Source: CBDAQA01 sp965247815 (GTDB taxonomy: Bacteria > Planctomycetota > Phycisphaerae > Tepidisphaerales > Tepidisphaeraceae). Taken from it: DNA of 64,000 bases. The notes below the pieces were generated by a model. The model was not told the origin of the DNA. It saw nothing but the letters and a program-made list of their open reading frames with translations, and did no database searches. The DNA is taken from NCBI GenBank assembly GCA_965247815.1, contig CBDFHW010000022.1, forward strand, positions 124,001-188,000, given 5' to 3'. How positions within the stretch are numbered: position 1 is the first letter of the stretch; the number at the start of each line of letters is the position of its first letter. The translations under genes were made by a program, and so were the position numbers. Of the stretch, positions 1 to 8,366 are shown piece after piece.

Positions 1-2
1 CC

Positions 3-251
3 TCCGTTTACTCAGTCGGAACGTTGTCCCATCGTGCAGTCGAACTCGGACCGTTACGTCTGACGACGGGGAGACGACTCATCGGTGGCGACAGTACGCG
101 GATGCAAGCGTTCGCCGGATCGGCTGATCCGACTGATCCGACACATTTTTCAATTCGTTTTACGGAGGACGGGAAGGACCAGATGTATGACGGCTGGTTG
201 ACGCAGGACGATTCGATCGATTTCGAGCCGCGGCCGGCCGGTGTCAGGTAG
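3..251 (+). CDS. C-terminal fragment of an unknown protein
   Basis: The reading frame is open to the left edge of the window and stops at TAG 249-251, so this is most likely the last 82 codons of a gene that starts outside. A TTG at 24 could be read as a start, but nothing supports it. The visible end is polar (HFSIRFTEDGKDQMYDGW) with no membrane segment and no motif I recognise. It converges on recQ, with only 27 bases between the two stop codons. Confidence 0.5.
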   Translation, partial: SVYSVGTLSHRAVELGPLRLTTGRRLIGGDSTRMQAFAGSADPTDPTHFSIRFTEDGKDQMYDGWLTQDDSIDFEPRPAGVR

Positions 252-278
252 GTTCAAACGATGGCACGAAGAGAGAGA

Positions 279-2204
279 TCATTCCCGGACCGCGTCCAGC
301 AGTGCTTGTCCATACGCCTGTACTTTGAACGGGCCCATGCCTTTTACTTTCTGAAGCGCGTCCAAGTCTGACGGGGCCGACATCGCTATTTCCCGCAGCA
401 CGCTGTCGTGACAGATGACGTACGGCGGCAGGTCTTTTCCGCGGGCGAGTTCGAGACGCTTGGCGCGCAGCTTTTCGAACCGGGCCCGCGACTCGGGGTC
501 TTCCTGAAATTCGTCGGGGTCGGTCTGCCGTTTTTCACGACGGCCGGCGGCGGGCATGAACTCGCGCGACGCGCGGGAACGTGGTCGGTCCACCGGCGCG
601 ATGTCCACTAATGACGACGGCGGGGGGACGTCGCCTTTCATCACGGCAAGCCCCGCGATAGTCAGTTCGACCACCCGGCCGTAATCAACGTTGGCGATCG
701 CCCGCTGACGGGCCAGCCCGGACTCGATCAACCGGTGCAGCATCGACACCAATTGCTTGGTGTTGTGCGTCTTCAGCAGGCCGAAGACGGTCAGCGTGTT
801 GAACCCGGACTTCATCAGCCGTTCGGTCTCGATCCCCGCGAGCACGTCGGCCACCATGCCAACGCCGAACTTGCCTTTCAACCGGGCGATCGCCGACAGC
901 AGTTTGCGGATAATCAACGTCGTTTCGTCGCTGATGACCACGCCCGGGACGGCGACCATCTCGCCGCCGTTGGCGCGGCGGCACACGTCGCAGTTGCAGC
1001 CGTGGATCTCGGCGTCGTCCTGGAAATAATCGAGGATCGCCCGACGCCGGCAATAAAAATTCGAAGCGTACCGGATGATCACGTCGAGCTTTTTTCGCGC
1101 GTGAGATTTCAGTTCCTCGATCACGTCGTAATCGGTCTCGGTCTGGTCCTGGCCGATTTTCTCGATGAAAAAATCCTGCGTGTATTTGTCTTGATAGCTG
1201 AACAGCATCACGCACCGCGCGGGAAGCCCGTCGCGACCCGCGCGACCGGCTTCCTGGTAATACGCCTCGAGCGCGCCGGGCACGTTGTAGTGGACGACGA
1301 GGCGAATGTCGGGTTTGTTGATCCCCATGCCGAAGGCGTTGGTCGCGACGGCGATCGCCGCGGGCGTTTCCATGAAACGCTCCTGACTGGCGGTGCGGGC
1401 CGCGGCGTCCATCCCGCCGTGGTAGGCGAAGACGGGCCTGCCTTTCAGCTTCGCACTCAGCAGCGGGACCACTTCGTCGACCGCCTTGCGGGTCGCGCAA
1501 TAGACGATGCCGGTGCCGGGCTCTTTCTGCCACAGCGAGATCAATTCGTGGTGCTTTTCGTCCTTCTTGGTCACGCGCCGGGATTCATACGCCAGGTTCG
1601 GCCGGTCGAATCCGGTGATAACAATGGTCGGGTCGACGAGCCCCAGGCGGTGGATGATGTCGCCGCGGACGTCTTCGGTCGCGGTCGCCGTGAGCGCGAT
1701 GGTGGGGGGCTCACCGAGCCGTCGTCTGACCTCGCCGAGCCGGGCATACTCGGGGCGGAAATCATGACCCCATTGGCTGATGCAATGCGCCTCGTCGATC
1801 GCGAGCAGCTTGGGCCGGAGCTGTTCGAGGGTCGACTGAAAGTTGCCGGCGAAGCATCTTTCCGGCGCGAGATACAGCAGCCCGGTGAACCCGTCGTGCA
1901 GCCGGGCGATCACCTCGCGTTGTTGCGACGGGTTCAGCGAGCTGTTCAGAAGCATCGCCGGGATGCCCGATTCAGTCAGCTGCTGGACCTGGTCTTCCAT
2001 CAGCGAGATCAACGGGGAGACGACGACAGTAAGCCCGCCGAGCATGGCGGCGGGCAGCTGATAACAGAGGCTTTTTCCCGCGCCCGTGGGCATGACGCAC
2101 ATGACGTCGCGTGCCCGCAGGACCTCTTCGATCACCTCCCGCTGCCGGGGCCGGAACTCGTCGAGGCCGAAGAGATTTTGCAACTGCTCCCGGAGTTCGG
2201 GCAT
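279..2204 (-). CDS. recQ: ATP-dependent DNA helicase RecQ
   Basis: This is a 641-residue superfamily II 3'-5' helicase of the RecQ family, which acts in recombination and replication-fork repair. Walker A is PTGAGKS (residues 39-45) and motif II is DEAH (137-140), followed by CISQWGHDFRPEY, typical of RecQ. Motif VI reads YYQEAGRAGRDG near 315-326. The zinc-binding region has cysteines at 385, 403, 405 and 408. A C-terminal HRDC domain lies at about 565-641 (DLDALQKVKGMGPFKVQAYG). The ATG at 2204 was chosen because the protein then begins at the usual RecQ N-terminus (MPELREQLQNLFGLDEFRPRQ minus its last residue). The frame stays open upstream to 2324, but that extension is basic and unlike the family. 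All core motifs are intact. Confidence 0.96.
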   Translation of the reverse strand: MPELREQLQNLFGLDEFRPRQREVIEEVLRARDVMCVMPTGAGKSLCYQLPAAMLGGLTVVVSPLISLMEDQVQQLTESGIPAMLLNSSLNPSQQREVIARLHDGFTGLLYLAPERCFAGNFQSTLEQLRPKLLAIDEAHCISQWGHDFRPEYARLGEVRRRLGEPPTIALTATATEDVRGDIIHRLGLVDPTIVITGFDRPNLAYESRRVTKKDEKHHELISLWQKEPGTGIVYCATRKAVDEVVPLLSAKLKGRPVFAYHGGMDAAARTASQERFMETPAAIAVATNAFGMGINKPDIRLVVHYNVPGALEAYYQEAGRAGRDGLPARCVMLFSYQDKYTQDFFIEKIGQDQTETDYDVIEELKSHARKKLDVIIRYASNFYCRRRAILDYFQDDAEIHGCNCDVCRRANGGEMVAVPGVVISDETTLIIRKLLSAIARLKGKFGVGMVADVLAGIETERLMKSGFNTLTVFGLLKTHNTKQLVSMLHRLIESGLARQRAIANVDYGRVVELTIAGLAVMKGDVPPPSSLVDIAPVDRPRSRASREFMPAAGRREKRQTDPDEFQEDPESRARFEKLRAKRLELARGKDLPPYVICHDSVLREIAMSAPSDLDALQKVKGMGPFKVQAYGQALLDAVRE

Positions 2205-2277
2205 GGCGCGGATTATAGACCAGCGACACGTGTAACGATAACGCGCGCCCGAAAAGAATCGGCGAAGATTAGTCCGC

Positions 2278-2305
2278 CGGCGGGGTTGCTTCAGCAATCC
2301 TGTGA
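2278..2305. repeat. Short palindromic repeat, family F
   Basis: The core GGGGTTGCTTCAGCAA is a self-complementary hairpin between recQ and rnpB. The same unit, in opposite orientation and with the same flanks (GCGGGG on one side, CCTGTG on the other), occurs at 47001-47031. A related form, GGGTCGCTGAAGCGACC, follows at about 2343-2359. Two near-identical distant copies suggest a dispersed REP-like element. Confidence 0.6.
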
Positions 2306-2429
2306 GTAGTGTTAAAGAAATCACGGGGTGCGATTCGCAGACGGGGTCGCTGAAGCGACCACCGCCGGTCGGATTCGCGTTTGTCGAACCCGGGGGTGAT
2401 CTTTGACTCCGAGCGTGTACACTGTTTTG

Positions 2430-2979
2430 GTTGCGGCTGATGAGGCGACCGCGCTGCGGGGCGACCCGTGGTGAGGAAAGTCCGAACTGCGCAGGGCAAC
2501 GGTGCTTGATAACGTCAAGGCGGAGAAGCGGTCCGGCTCGAAAGAGACGGCCCGCGAATCCGACGGAAAGTGCAACAGAAAGAAACCGCTTTGGGGGAAG
2601 TTGTTAGTTGATAGTTGGTAGTTGTTAGTGAAGAAGATCGGTGCTTCTTCACGAACAACTACCAACTATCAACCAGCAACTTCCCCCAGCAGCAAGGGTG
2701 AAATGGTGCGGTAAGAGCGCACCGCGGCGGTGGTGACATCGCCGGCATGGCAAACCCCACCGGCAGCAAGACCAAATATGCGGACAGCCCCGGCCCGGGG
2801 CGAAATCTTCGACGCGGCTTGCCGCGTCGAAACTATCCGCGGGTAGGTCGCAGGCGCGAGCTTCGCAAGAAGCGAGCCCGAGGCGTGGAGCAATTCACGC
2901 CACAGAGAAATGGCCGCCCCGGTCGACCAACTTCGGTCGGTCGACCGGAACAGAATTCGGCTTACGTTCGGCCGCGACA
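2430..2979 (+). ncRNA. rnpB: RNase P RNA (type A), long form
   Basis: This is the catalytic RNA that matures tRNA 5' ends. Recognisable conserved pieces occur in order: GAGGAAAGTCCGAACT at about 2473, GGAAAGTGCAACAGAAAG at about 2570, AAGGGTGAAATGGTGCGGT at about 2694 and its partner AAGAGCGCACC, then AGAGAAATGGCCGCCCC and ACAGAATTCGGCTTA near the 3' end. Helix P1 pairs GTTGCGGC (2430-2437) with GCCGCGAC (2971-2978), which sets both ends. At about 550 nt it is much longer than the usual 350-400 nt; most of the excess is the hairpin at 2593-2687 plus extra material around 2760-2890. A -10-like TACACT at 2418-2423 fits transcription starting near 2430. A terminator follows at 2988. Confidence 0.93.
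2593..2687. repeat. Long hairpin inserted in the RNase P RNA (P12 position)
   Basis: Two 44-nt arms (2593-2636 and 2644-2687) pair almost perfectly around a 7-nt loop; I count only two mismatches and one G-U. The arms are AT-rich compared with the rest of rnpB and are built from short near-repeats such as GTTAGTTGATAGTTGGTAG. The position, between the GGAAAGTGC segment and the GGTGAAATGGTGCGG segment, is where helix P12 sits in type A RNase P RNA. Confidence 0.85.
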
Positions 2980-2987
2980 CAATACTG

Positions 2988-3027
2988 ACCGGCAGGGTTC
3001 CTTGACGGGAGTCCTGCCGGTTTTTTG
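2988..3027 (+). terminator. Rho-independent terminator of rnpB
   Basis: A 9-bp stem ACCGGCAGG / CCTGCCGGT (2988-2996 and 3013-3021) is followed directly by a run of T. It starts 9 nt after the P1 helix of the RNase P RNA. Confidence 0.88.
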
Positions 3028-3046
3028 TCAATTGAAAGATTTGATG

Positions 3047-3135
3047 CTCGGCGGCGGCCCGGAGGGCCCGGCTTTTCGCGGGAGAAACACAAGTCGCCGT
3101 TCGCAGCCCGGTCCTCTGGACCGCCGCTCAACGGG
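3047..3135. repeat. Palindromic repeat, family A
   Basis: An imperfect inverted repeat with a left arm GCGGCGGCCCGGAGGGC and a right arm ending GGACCGCCGCTCAACGG. It belongs to the same family as the copies at 12814, 21355 and 24691, which share the outer motif GTTTAGCGGC/GCCGCTAAAC and an inner GC-rich stem; here the outer motif is degraded. It lies between the rnpB terminator and the next gene. Confidence 0.6.
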
Positions 3136-3144
3136 GTTGCTGTC

Positions 3145-3342
3145 TCAGCCGGTCACATCAAGATTGCCCGGATTCGAATTCCCGGCCGACAACCCGAGGC
3201 TCGCCGACTGCAACAGCTTCAACGCCGATGCTCCTTCCTGACGCGCGGCATCCAGTGTCTTGGCCGCGACGGTCGTCTGTACTTGATTAGCCAGCTTCGC
3301 CTGTTGGAATGCGGTCGCGCCGGCGGCGGTGGTGATGTCCAT
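3145..3342 (-). CDS. YjfB-like putative motility protein
   Basis: A 65-residue protein beginning MDITTAAGATAFQQAK and continuing through an amphipathic helix to ALKLLQSA. This matches the layout of the small YjfB putative motility family: M-D-I start, Gln/Ala-rich helix, and a segment of the type DAARQEGASAL. I chose the ATG at 3342 because the family starts at this MDI; an upstream start at 3417 would add an arginine-rich, unlikely leader. Its molecular role is not established. No flagellar gene lies nearby. It is transcribed with, and downstream of, nothing obvious. Confidence 0.62.
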   Translation of the reverse strand: MDITTAAGATAFQQAKLANQVQTTVAAKTLDAARQEGASALKLLQSASLGLSAGNSNPGNLDVTG

Positions 3343-3428
3343 AGTATTAAAGTCATCGGCACGGCGACCGCCGCGTGTTCGGCAGAATCTGACGATTGTG
3401 CGGGTCCGATAATTCAATCAACTGATCG

Positions 3429-4676
3429 TCAGATCATTCGGCGGGCGTTGTCGAAATATTCCTTGACCAGCTTCGAGGCGGCGTCGCTTTGGATGCTGCC
3501 GTCGAAGTTCGACCGCTTGATCCAGAAGTTCTGCTTCGGTTCCAGTGCCGCGTCGAACAGCGACTGGCCCCGCTCGAACGGGACCAGTTCGTCGTCGATG
3601 CCGTGGATAATCAGCACCGGCCTGGGCCAGACCGCCTTGATCTGCTCGGCCGGTGAAAAGGCCTGCAGGTTTGACCCCACCTGCACGCCCGCCAACGGCA
3701 GGCCGAGGTGCCGGACGAACCAGGATAATGGAGCGGGGACGAACTGATCGCTGAGTTCGTCGACGACGTGATCAAGGCGGTCGTAGGTTTCGTAGACGGC
3801 GACGGCGTCGATGTTCTGACCTTCGGGTGAAGCATCAGCGGCGGCGGCGAGCAGGGCGGCGCCGCCGGTGCTGACACCAATCCCCGCGACCTTGCGACAC
3901 GCCGCCCGATGATTCGACCGAAGCCATCGGACCGCGCCCAGCACGTCGCGGCGTTCGAGATCCCCGAACGAGCAGAGCTGCCCGGCACTGTCGCCGGTGG
4001 CGCGGAAGTCGAAGACCAGCACATTGTACCCCGCGGGAACGAGCCGTTTCACGAGCGAAAGCTGTGCCGCTTTGTCGGCGCCGGGGCAGAGAAGAACCGT
4101 CGCGGGCGATTCCCCGTACGGGGACGGGATCCACCACCCGGCGATGCGGGTCCCGTCGGTGGCGGCGAAGCCGACGTGCTCGAACTTCCAGTGGTAAAGC
4201 GTCTGCGGGTCGTCAAGCGAAGCCGCCCGCGGGCGGTAGGTCATCATCGTCGCCAGCACGTAAGGGATGCCGACGCAGCAGATCACCAGCCCCCGGCAAA
4301 TGACCGCAGAACCGGCACGAAAGTTATACCAGAAACTCGGCAGCGGAATCGGCCGAAGGCGGAACATCGACTTGAACAGGTACCAGCAAAATCGGTCGAG
4401 GCCCTGCAGCACGAACATCAATGACGTTGCGAAATATCCGGCGAGCAGGACCTGTGACAACTGCAGTCGGCCGTGCACGCTGATGGCAAACGCCACGCAG
4501 ACCAACACACCGGTCGCCACCCCGGCCAGGGAAGTGAGCCGAAACTTTCGCAGCGGAAGCGTTCTGCCGGATTGCCATTTGATCACGATCGCCCGGCCCA
4601 GCATCAGGGCCGGGCAAAGGATGTACATCGCTTCAAGCAGAAGGTGGAGCACGAGCATGCGGGAATAGTGTAGCAC
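3429..4676 (-). CDS. Membrane-anchored alpha/beta hydrolase-like protein
   Basis: The 415 residues combine an N-terminal membrane part with a C-terminal alpha/beta hydrolase fold. Hydrophobic segments lie at about 7-30, 48-68, 75-92 and 124-146. The nucleophile elbow is GVSTG with Ser269, preceded by LVFDFRATGDSAG, typical of the CocE/YqiA-like branch. An acidic residue sits in IIHGIDDELVP (Asp361/362). The usual catalytic histidine near residue 390 is not visible: the expected region reads IKRSNFDGSIQSD. The enzyme could therefore be impaired or use another residue. Substrate unknown. It is divergent from the Nudix gene to its right, with 85 bases between the starts. Confidence 0.7.
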   Translation of the reverse strand: MLHYSRMLVLHLLLEAMYILCPALMLGRAIVIKWQSGRTLPLRKFRLTSLAGVATGVLVCVAFAISVHGRLQLSQVLLAGYFATSLMFVLQGLDRFCWYLFKSMFRLRPIPLPSFWYNFRAGSAVICRGLVICCVGIPYVLATMMTYRPRAASLDDPQTLYHWKFEHVGFAATDGTRIAGWWIPSPYGESPATVLLCPGADKAAQLSLVKRLVPAGYNVLVFDFRATGDSAGQLCSFGDLERRDVLGAVRWLRSNHRAACRKVAGIGVSTGGAALLAAAADASPEGQNIDAVAVYETYDRLDHVVDELSDQFVPAPLSWFVRHLGLPLAGVQVGSNLQAFSPAEQIKAVWPRPVLIIHGIDDELVPFERGQSLFDAALEPKQNFWIKRSNFDGSIQSDAASKLVKEYFDNARRMI

Positions 4677-4761
4677 GCGGCACCTCCGCCGGGATTGTAA
4701 TCTTTTGAAGCTGTGATTGCGGGCGAGACGCCCGAGCCGGGTCTGCTACAATGGCCCGACT

Positions 4762-5193
4762 ATGTCACGCCCGCGTCAATCAGATGGTCGAGTTCACGGA
4801 GTCGTCGTCGCCTGCCGGCGGGCGGACGGGTGCTGGTTATGTATCCGCCGCAGCGCGATCGTCGCCGCGCCGTTAAAGGTCTGTTTCCCCGGTGGAGCGA
4901 TCGAACTGGGGGAAACGCCGGAAGCGGCCGTGGTTCGCGAGATGTCCGAAGAAGTGGGGATCGCGGTCCGGCCCGTAAAGTGCGTCTGGAACTGGACGTC
5001 ACCGACCACCGAATTAACGCTGTGGGGGTGGATCGCGGACTGGGACCATTGCGAGTTGAACCCCGACCCGCGGGAGGTGGCCAAGGTATTGTGGCTTAGC
5101 GCCGAAGACGTTGCCGCCCACGTCGACGGGATGGCGACGAATCCGAGCTTCGCGGCGGCGCTGATCGCGGAGGACCGTGGCGCGGGGCGATGA
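4762..5193 (+). CDS. Nudix hydrolase
   Basis: A 143-residue Nudix-fold pyrophosphohydrolase. The Nudix box GX5EX7REUXEEXGU is complete: Gly45, Glu51, Arg59-Glu60, Glu63-Glu64, Gly66-Ile67, so magnesium-dependent cleavage of a nucleoside diphosphate linked to another moiety is expected. The true substrate (mutagenic nucleotide, NADH, ADP-ribose or other) cannot be told from the sequence. I start it at the ATG at 4762 (MSRPRQSDGRVHGVVV), because the first beta strand follows at once; earlier in-frame starts add an Arg-rich leader. It is a single domain with no targeting signal. Confidence 0.9.
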   Translation: MSRPRQSDGRVHGVVVACRRADGCWLCIRRSAIVAAPLKVCFPGGAIELGETPEAAVVREMSEEVGIAVRPVKCVWNWTSPTTELTLWGWIADWDHCELNPDPREVAKVLWLSAEDVAAHVDGMATNPSFAAALIAEDRGAGR

Positions 5194-5231
5194 GAACGGA
5201 GTGCGCGATTTATTTTTGTATACGACGTCGT

Positions 5232-5297
5232 TTCTGAGGTACGCCGAAGAATCGGATATTCGAGTCGAGAAGCCCGGCCCTTCGGGGTACCTCAGAA
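5232..5297. repeat. Inverted repeat in the nudix-helicase gap
   Basis: The arms TTCTGAGGTACGCCGAAG (from 5232) and its near complement ending GGGTACCTCAGAA (to 5297) match at about 17 of 20 positions around a 26-nt loop. No T-run follows, so it is not a standard terminator. It may be a small palindromic repeat or a processing hairpin in the leader of the helicase gene. Confidence 0.5.
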
Positions 5298-5351
5298 CCG
5301 GCGTCTGGGTGGAACGAGTTTTGAGTTTGCGTCGATCGGTAGTTTTTCTTC

Positions 5352-7415
5352 ATGCAGTTGAACCCGCAACAGGAAGAGGTCGCGAACCACGTCAGCGGGC
5401 GGATCCTCACACTCGCGGGGCCGGGGTCGGGGAAGACCAAGACGCTGACCGAGCGGACGGGCCGACTGATTCGCCGGGGCGTGCCGGCGGGGAATATTCT
5501 CTGCCTGACCTTCACCAACAAAGCCCGGGACGAAATGCGGGAACGCATCTCCGGCGTACACGGGCAGGTCGCGGCCAAGGTGTTCATCAGCAACTTCCAC
5601 GGGCTGTGCGGCATCATCCTCCGCCGGATGGGCGGGCCTCTGGGATACAGCGAAAAGATGACCGTCTGCGATTCGAATGATCAGATCGATCTGCTGATGC
5701 AGATCGCCCGCAAGCGTGGGATGGAACCGACCAAGCCGCAGGCCCGGGGGATGGCGATGCTGGTCAACGACTGGCGGGAAAACCTCGGCGGGGACGAGGA
5801 ACTGGACAACGCCGCCGCCGATCGCGCGATCGGCGGCGAGGCTTCGGTGCTGCGGAAATACGTCGACGTGCTGCGGGGCAAAAATCAGTGCGATTTCAGC
5901 GGGCTGTTGTCCGAGACCGTCCGGCTGCTGCGGGAAGCGCCCGACGTCCGCGACCGGTTGCAGCGCAAATTCCGGTTCATCCAGGTCGACGAATTTCAGG
6001 ACACAAACCGGGCCCAGAACGAAATCGTCGAGCTGCTGGCCGGCGACGAAGACAACGTGCTGGCGGTCGGTGACGGGGACCAGAGCATCTACGAATGGCG
6101 CGGCGCGAGCCCGGACGGCATCCCCCGGTTCATCCAGCGCGGCGAGGCGAAGACCGGTACGTGCAAGGTGGTGAAGCTCGGCGTGAATTACCGGTCGACA
6201 CCCGAAGTGGTCGGCGTGGCCGACCGGTTGATCAAGCATTCCAGCAACCGAATCGCGGTGGAATTCAGCACGGTGAACAAGTCGGGCGAGCCGGTGAAAT
6301 GCGTGAAGCTGCCCAAGCCCGAGGACGAGGCAGACGTGGTGGCGATGAACATCGAAACGCTGATGCGGTCGGGCACGCAACCTCGTGACATGGCGATTTT
6401 TTATCGCACGAACGACATGAGCCGATTGATCGAACAATCGCTGGCGAAGCGGCAGATTCCGTATCTCGTGGTCGGCAGCGGCAGCTATTACGACCGGATG
6501 GAAGTCAAAGACGTCTTGTCGATGTTGCGGTTTTTGTGCAACCCCAAGGACGGGATCAGCTTCGCACGCATGGCCAACAAACCGGCGCGGGGGATGGGGG
6601 ATGCGCTGATCGGCCGGCTCGAATCACACGCCGAGCGCTTCGGAATGGATCTGATCTCGACGCTCGCCCGGGCCGAGGAGGTTCGGGACGAAAACGACCG
6701 GCCGTTAAGCGACGCGGCCCGGCGGGCGTGCGACGAGGCGCTGGGCATTTTCTGTTTCGACCTGTCGGACAAAACGGTTGCCGAGATCGCGATCGAGCTT
6801 CTCGAACGAACCAAATACGACCAGTGGTTAAAAGAAAAATACGACGAGAAAGGCGAGTACGAAGCCCGGCAGCGGAACCTGACGGAGTTGACCAACAGCA
6901 TTGCCGCATTTTCGCAGAACAACCGACGGGCGAGCATCGCGGATTATCTGCAGAGCATTTCGCTGTACACCGAAAGTGATTCGAACCGTGATGACAACGC
7001 GGTGCGGCTCATGTCGCTGCACGCGTCCAAGGGGTTGGAGTTCGACGTGGTCTACATGATCGGCGTCGAGCACGGCATCCTGCCGCACGAAAAGGCGGTC
7101 AAGGACCGCGGCGAGAAGGGGCTCGAGGAAGAACGCCGGCTTTGTTACGTCGGTTTCACCCGGGCGAAAAAATTGCTGCGGGTGACGTGGTGCGAGTCGC
7201 GGCAGGACGTATTCGCGCGGAGCAAAACCGCTCGATATAAGCCGAGCATTCCGAGCCGATTTTTGCGCGAGGCCGGGCTCGTTACGACCGAAGAATTCGA
7301 GGCGGCCGTCAACGAGTCGAAAGAAGCGGCGTCACCCGCGAAACGCAAGGCCATGCGGGCGAAAGAACGGATGAACGAAGCACCTGACGCGACACCCGGG
7401 ATCGACGAAGTCTGA
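5352..7415 (+). CDS. UvrD/PcrA-type superfamily I DNA helicase
   Basis: The 687-residue protein is an ATP-dependent 3'-5' helicase of the UvrD/Rep/PcrA group, for nucleotide excision or mismatch repair and removal of proteins from DNA. It starts with the Q-motif MQLNPQQEEVANH. Walker A is GPGSGKT (23-29), followed by TFTNKARDEM (motif Ia). Motif II is QVDEFQDTN, motif III GDGDQSIYEWRGA, motif IV NYRST, motif V HASKGLEFDVVY and motif VI CYVGFTRAKK. The length is close to PcrA (about 720). The C-terminus is short and charged (KRKAMRAKERMNEAP). The ATG at 5352 gives the family N-terminus. No clear ribosome binding site is seen. Which paralogue (UvrD, PcrA or Rep) it is cannot be decided. Confidence 0.95.
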   Translation: MQLNPQQEEVANHVSGRILTLAGPGSGKTKTLTERTGRLIRRGVPAGNILCLTFTNKARDEMRERISGVHGQVAAKVFISNFHGLCGIILRRMGGPLGYSEKMTVCDSNDQIDLLMQIARKRGMEPTKPQARGMAMLVNDWRENLGGDEELDNAAADRAIGGEASVLRKYVDVLRGKNQCDFSGLLSETVRLLREAPDVRDRLQRKFRFIQVDEFQDTNRAQNEIVELLAGDEDNVLAVGDGDQSIYEWRGASPDGIPRFIQRGEAKTGTCKVVKLGVNYRSTPEVVGVADRLIKHSSNRIAVEFSTVNKSGEPVKCVKLPKPEDEADVVAMNIETLMRSGTQPRDMAIFYRTNDMSRLIEQSLAKRQIPYLVVGSGSYYDRMEVKDVLSMLRFLCNPKDGISFARMANKPARGMGDALIGRLESHAERFGMDLISTLARAEEVRDENDRPLSDAARRACDEALGIFCFDLSDKTVAEIAIELLERTKYDQWLKEKYDEKGEYEARQRNLTELTNSIAAFSQNNRRASIADYLQSISLYTESDSNRDDNAVRLMSLHASKGLEFDVVYMIGVEHGILPHEKAVKDRGEKGLEEERRLCYVGFTRAKKLLRVTWCESRQDVFARSKTARYKPSIPSRFLREAGLVTTEEFEAAVNESKEAASPAKRKAMRAKERMNEAPDATPGIDEV

Positions 7416-7420
7416 ACGAT

Positions 7421-8251
7421 TTATGAATGAGCCGCGAGCATGTCGGCCGGCAGTGGTTTGTTGTCGACCTTCCACAGAAACGCGATCGCCTGCCGGGGTT
7501 TGGGAGGGATGATTACCCGAGCAAGCGTTCGAGAGATGGCGCGGCCGACGACAACGCCGATCGCGATTCCAAGTGACGCGAGCGCGGCCTGGCACCCGAC
7601 GCGGCCGAGGCATTCACCAAGGATGAGCCGGTACTCATTGCTGTTGCGGTACACCATCATCAGCAGCCCGGCGGGGATGATCGGTAACAGCAGACACAGG
7701 TAATAGCGACGCCCCGGCCAGTGCCAGAGGAATGTCACGCACAGCCATCCGAGAACGAACCCGAGCCCGAGCGAGATGGAAGAGATGAACAGGATCGTGC
7801 TCGCCGGCGGGTCGACCTCGGCGTCGCTGCCGAGCACCGGCCGGAGCGTGTAGACCCATTCTTCGTTGCTGCGGTTCGAACGACCAAAGTTCCGCGGGCC
7901 CGGGTTGGCGACTTTCACGTACGTTCCGGATTCGTAAACGCCGACGCTGGAAGCGGCCGTCCCGCCGATCGCCAACAAGATCGCAAGCGTCGTAACGATG
8001 ACGAACACGGACCAACTGATCAGCAGCGCGGTCGCGAACCGCCGGGTCCAGATCGAACTGGCCGACACACCCACACCAGCGGGATGAAACTGGCCACATT
8101 CGGGGCACCGACAGATCGGGAACCCAAGGCGGTCATCGAGCGTCACCGTCTGCCCGTGAAGGTTGTAGTAACAACGCGTGCAAAACGTGTCGACTTCGAT
8201 CTGGCCGTGGCGAACCAAGGGGGCGACGGCTGCGGTCTCGACTGCTGACAT
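7421..8251 (-). CDS. Zinc-ribbon membrane protein of unknown function
   Basis: The 276-residue protein opens with a four-cysteine zinc-ribbon-like head, CTRCYYNLHG then CRCPECGQFH, of a type common at the ends of planctomycete membrane proteins. It continues with about four transmembrane segments: ATALLISWSVFVIVTTLAIL, ILFISSISLGLGFVLGWLCV, a strand around YYLCLLLPIIPAGLLMMVY, and AALASLGIAIGVVVGRAI. I placed the start at the ATG at 8251, just ahead of the ribbon; the ORF could begin at 8287. I recognise no enzyme motif. It converges on the helicase gene with 5 bases between stops. Confidence 0.7.
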   Translation of the reverse strand: MSAVETAAVAPLVRHGQIEVDTFCTRCYYNLHGQTVTLDDRLGFPICRCPECGQFHPAGVGVSASSIWTRRFATALLISWSVFVIVTTLAILLAIGGTAASSVGVYESGTYVKVANPGPRNFGRSNRSNEEWVYTLRPVLGSDAEVDPPASTILFISSISLGLGFVLGWLCVTFLWHWPGRRYYLCLLLPIIPAGLLMMVYRNSNEYRLILGECLGRVGCQAALASLGIAIGVVVGRAISRTLARVIIPPKPRQAIAFLWKVDNKPLPADMLAAHS

Positions 8252-8319
8252 AGGCTGATTGTGCCCGGAGACGATAGTCCGTCGCAAACATGACGGCGAT
8301 ATTGACTGAAAGGACGAGC

Positions 8320-8358
8320 GGAAAAACGACGGGCATCCCGGTAAGGATGCCCGTCGGT
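8320..8358 (-). terminator. Rho-independent terminator of the CpxP-like gene
   Basis: Read on the minus strand, the stem CGACGGGCATCC / GGATGCCCGTCG with a short loop is followed by TTTTTC. It lies 9 bases after the stop of the gene at 8367-8864. Confidence 0.88.
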
Positions 8359-8366
8359 TAAAACTG

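Noticed and set aside
735..2309. A 524-codon open frame on the + strand opposite recQ
   Set aside because: It lies fully antisense to a complete RecQ helicase; high GC content keeps antisense frames open. Its translation has no recognisable domain.
2747..3241. A 164-codon open frame over the RNase P RNA
   Set aside because: It covers conserved rnpB segments, the P1 helix and the terminator; the peptide is low-complexity and arginine-rich.
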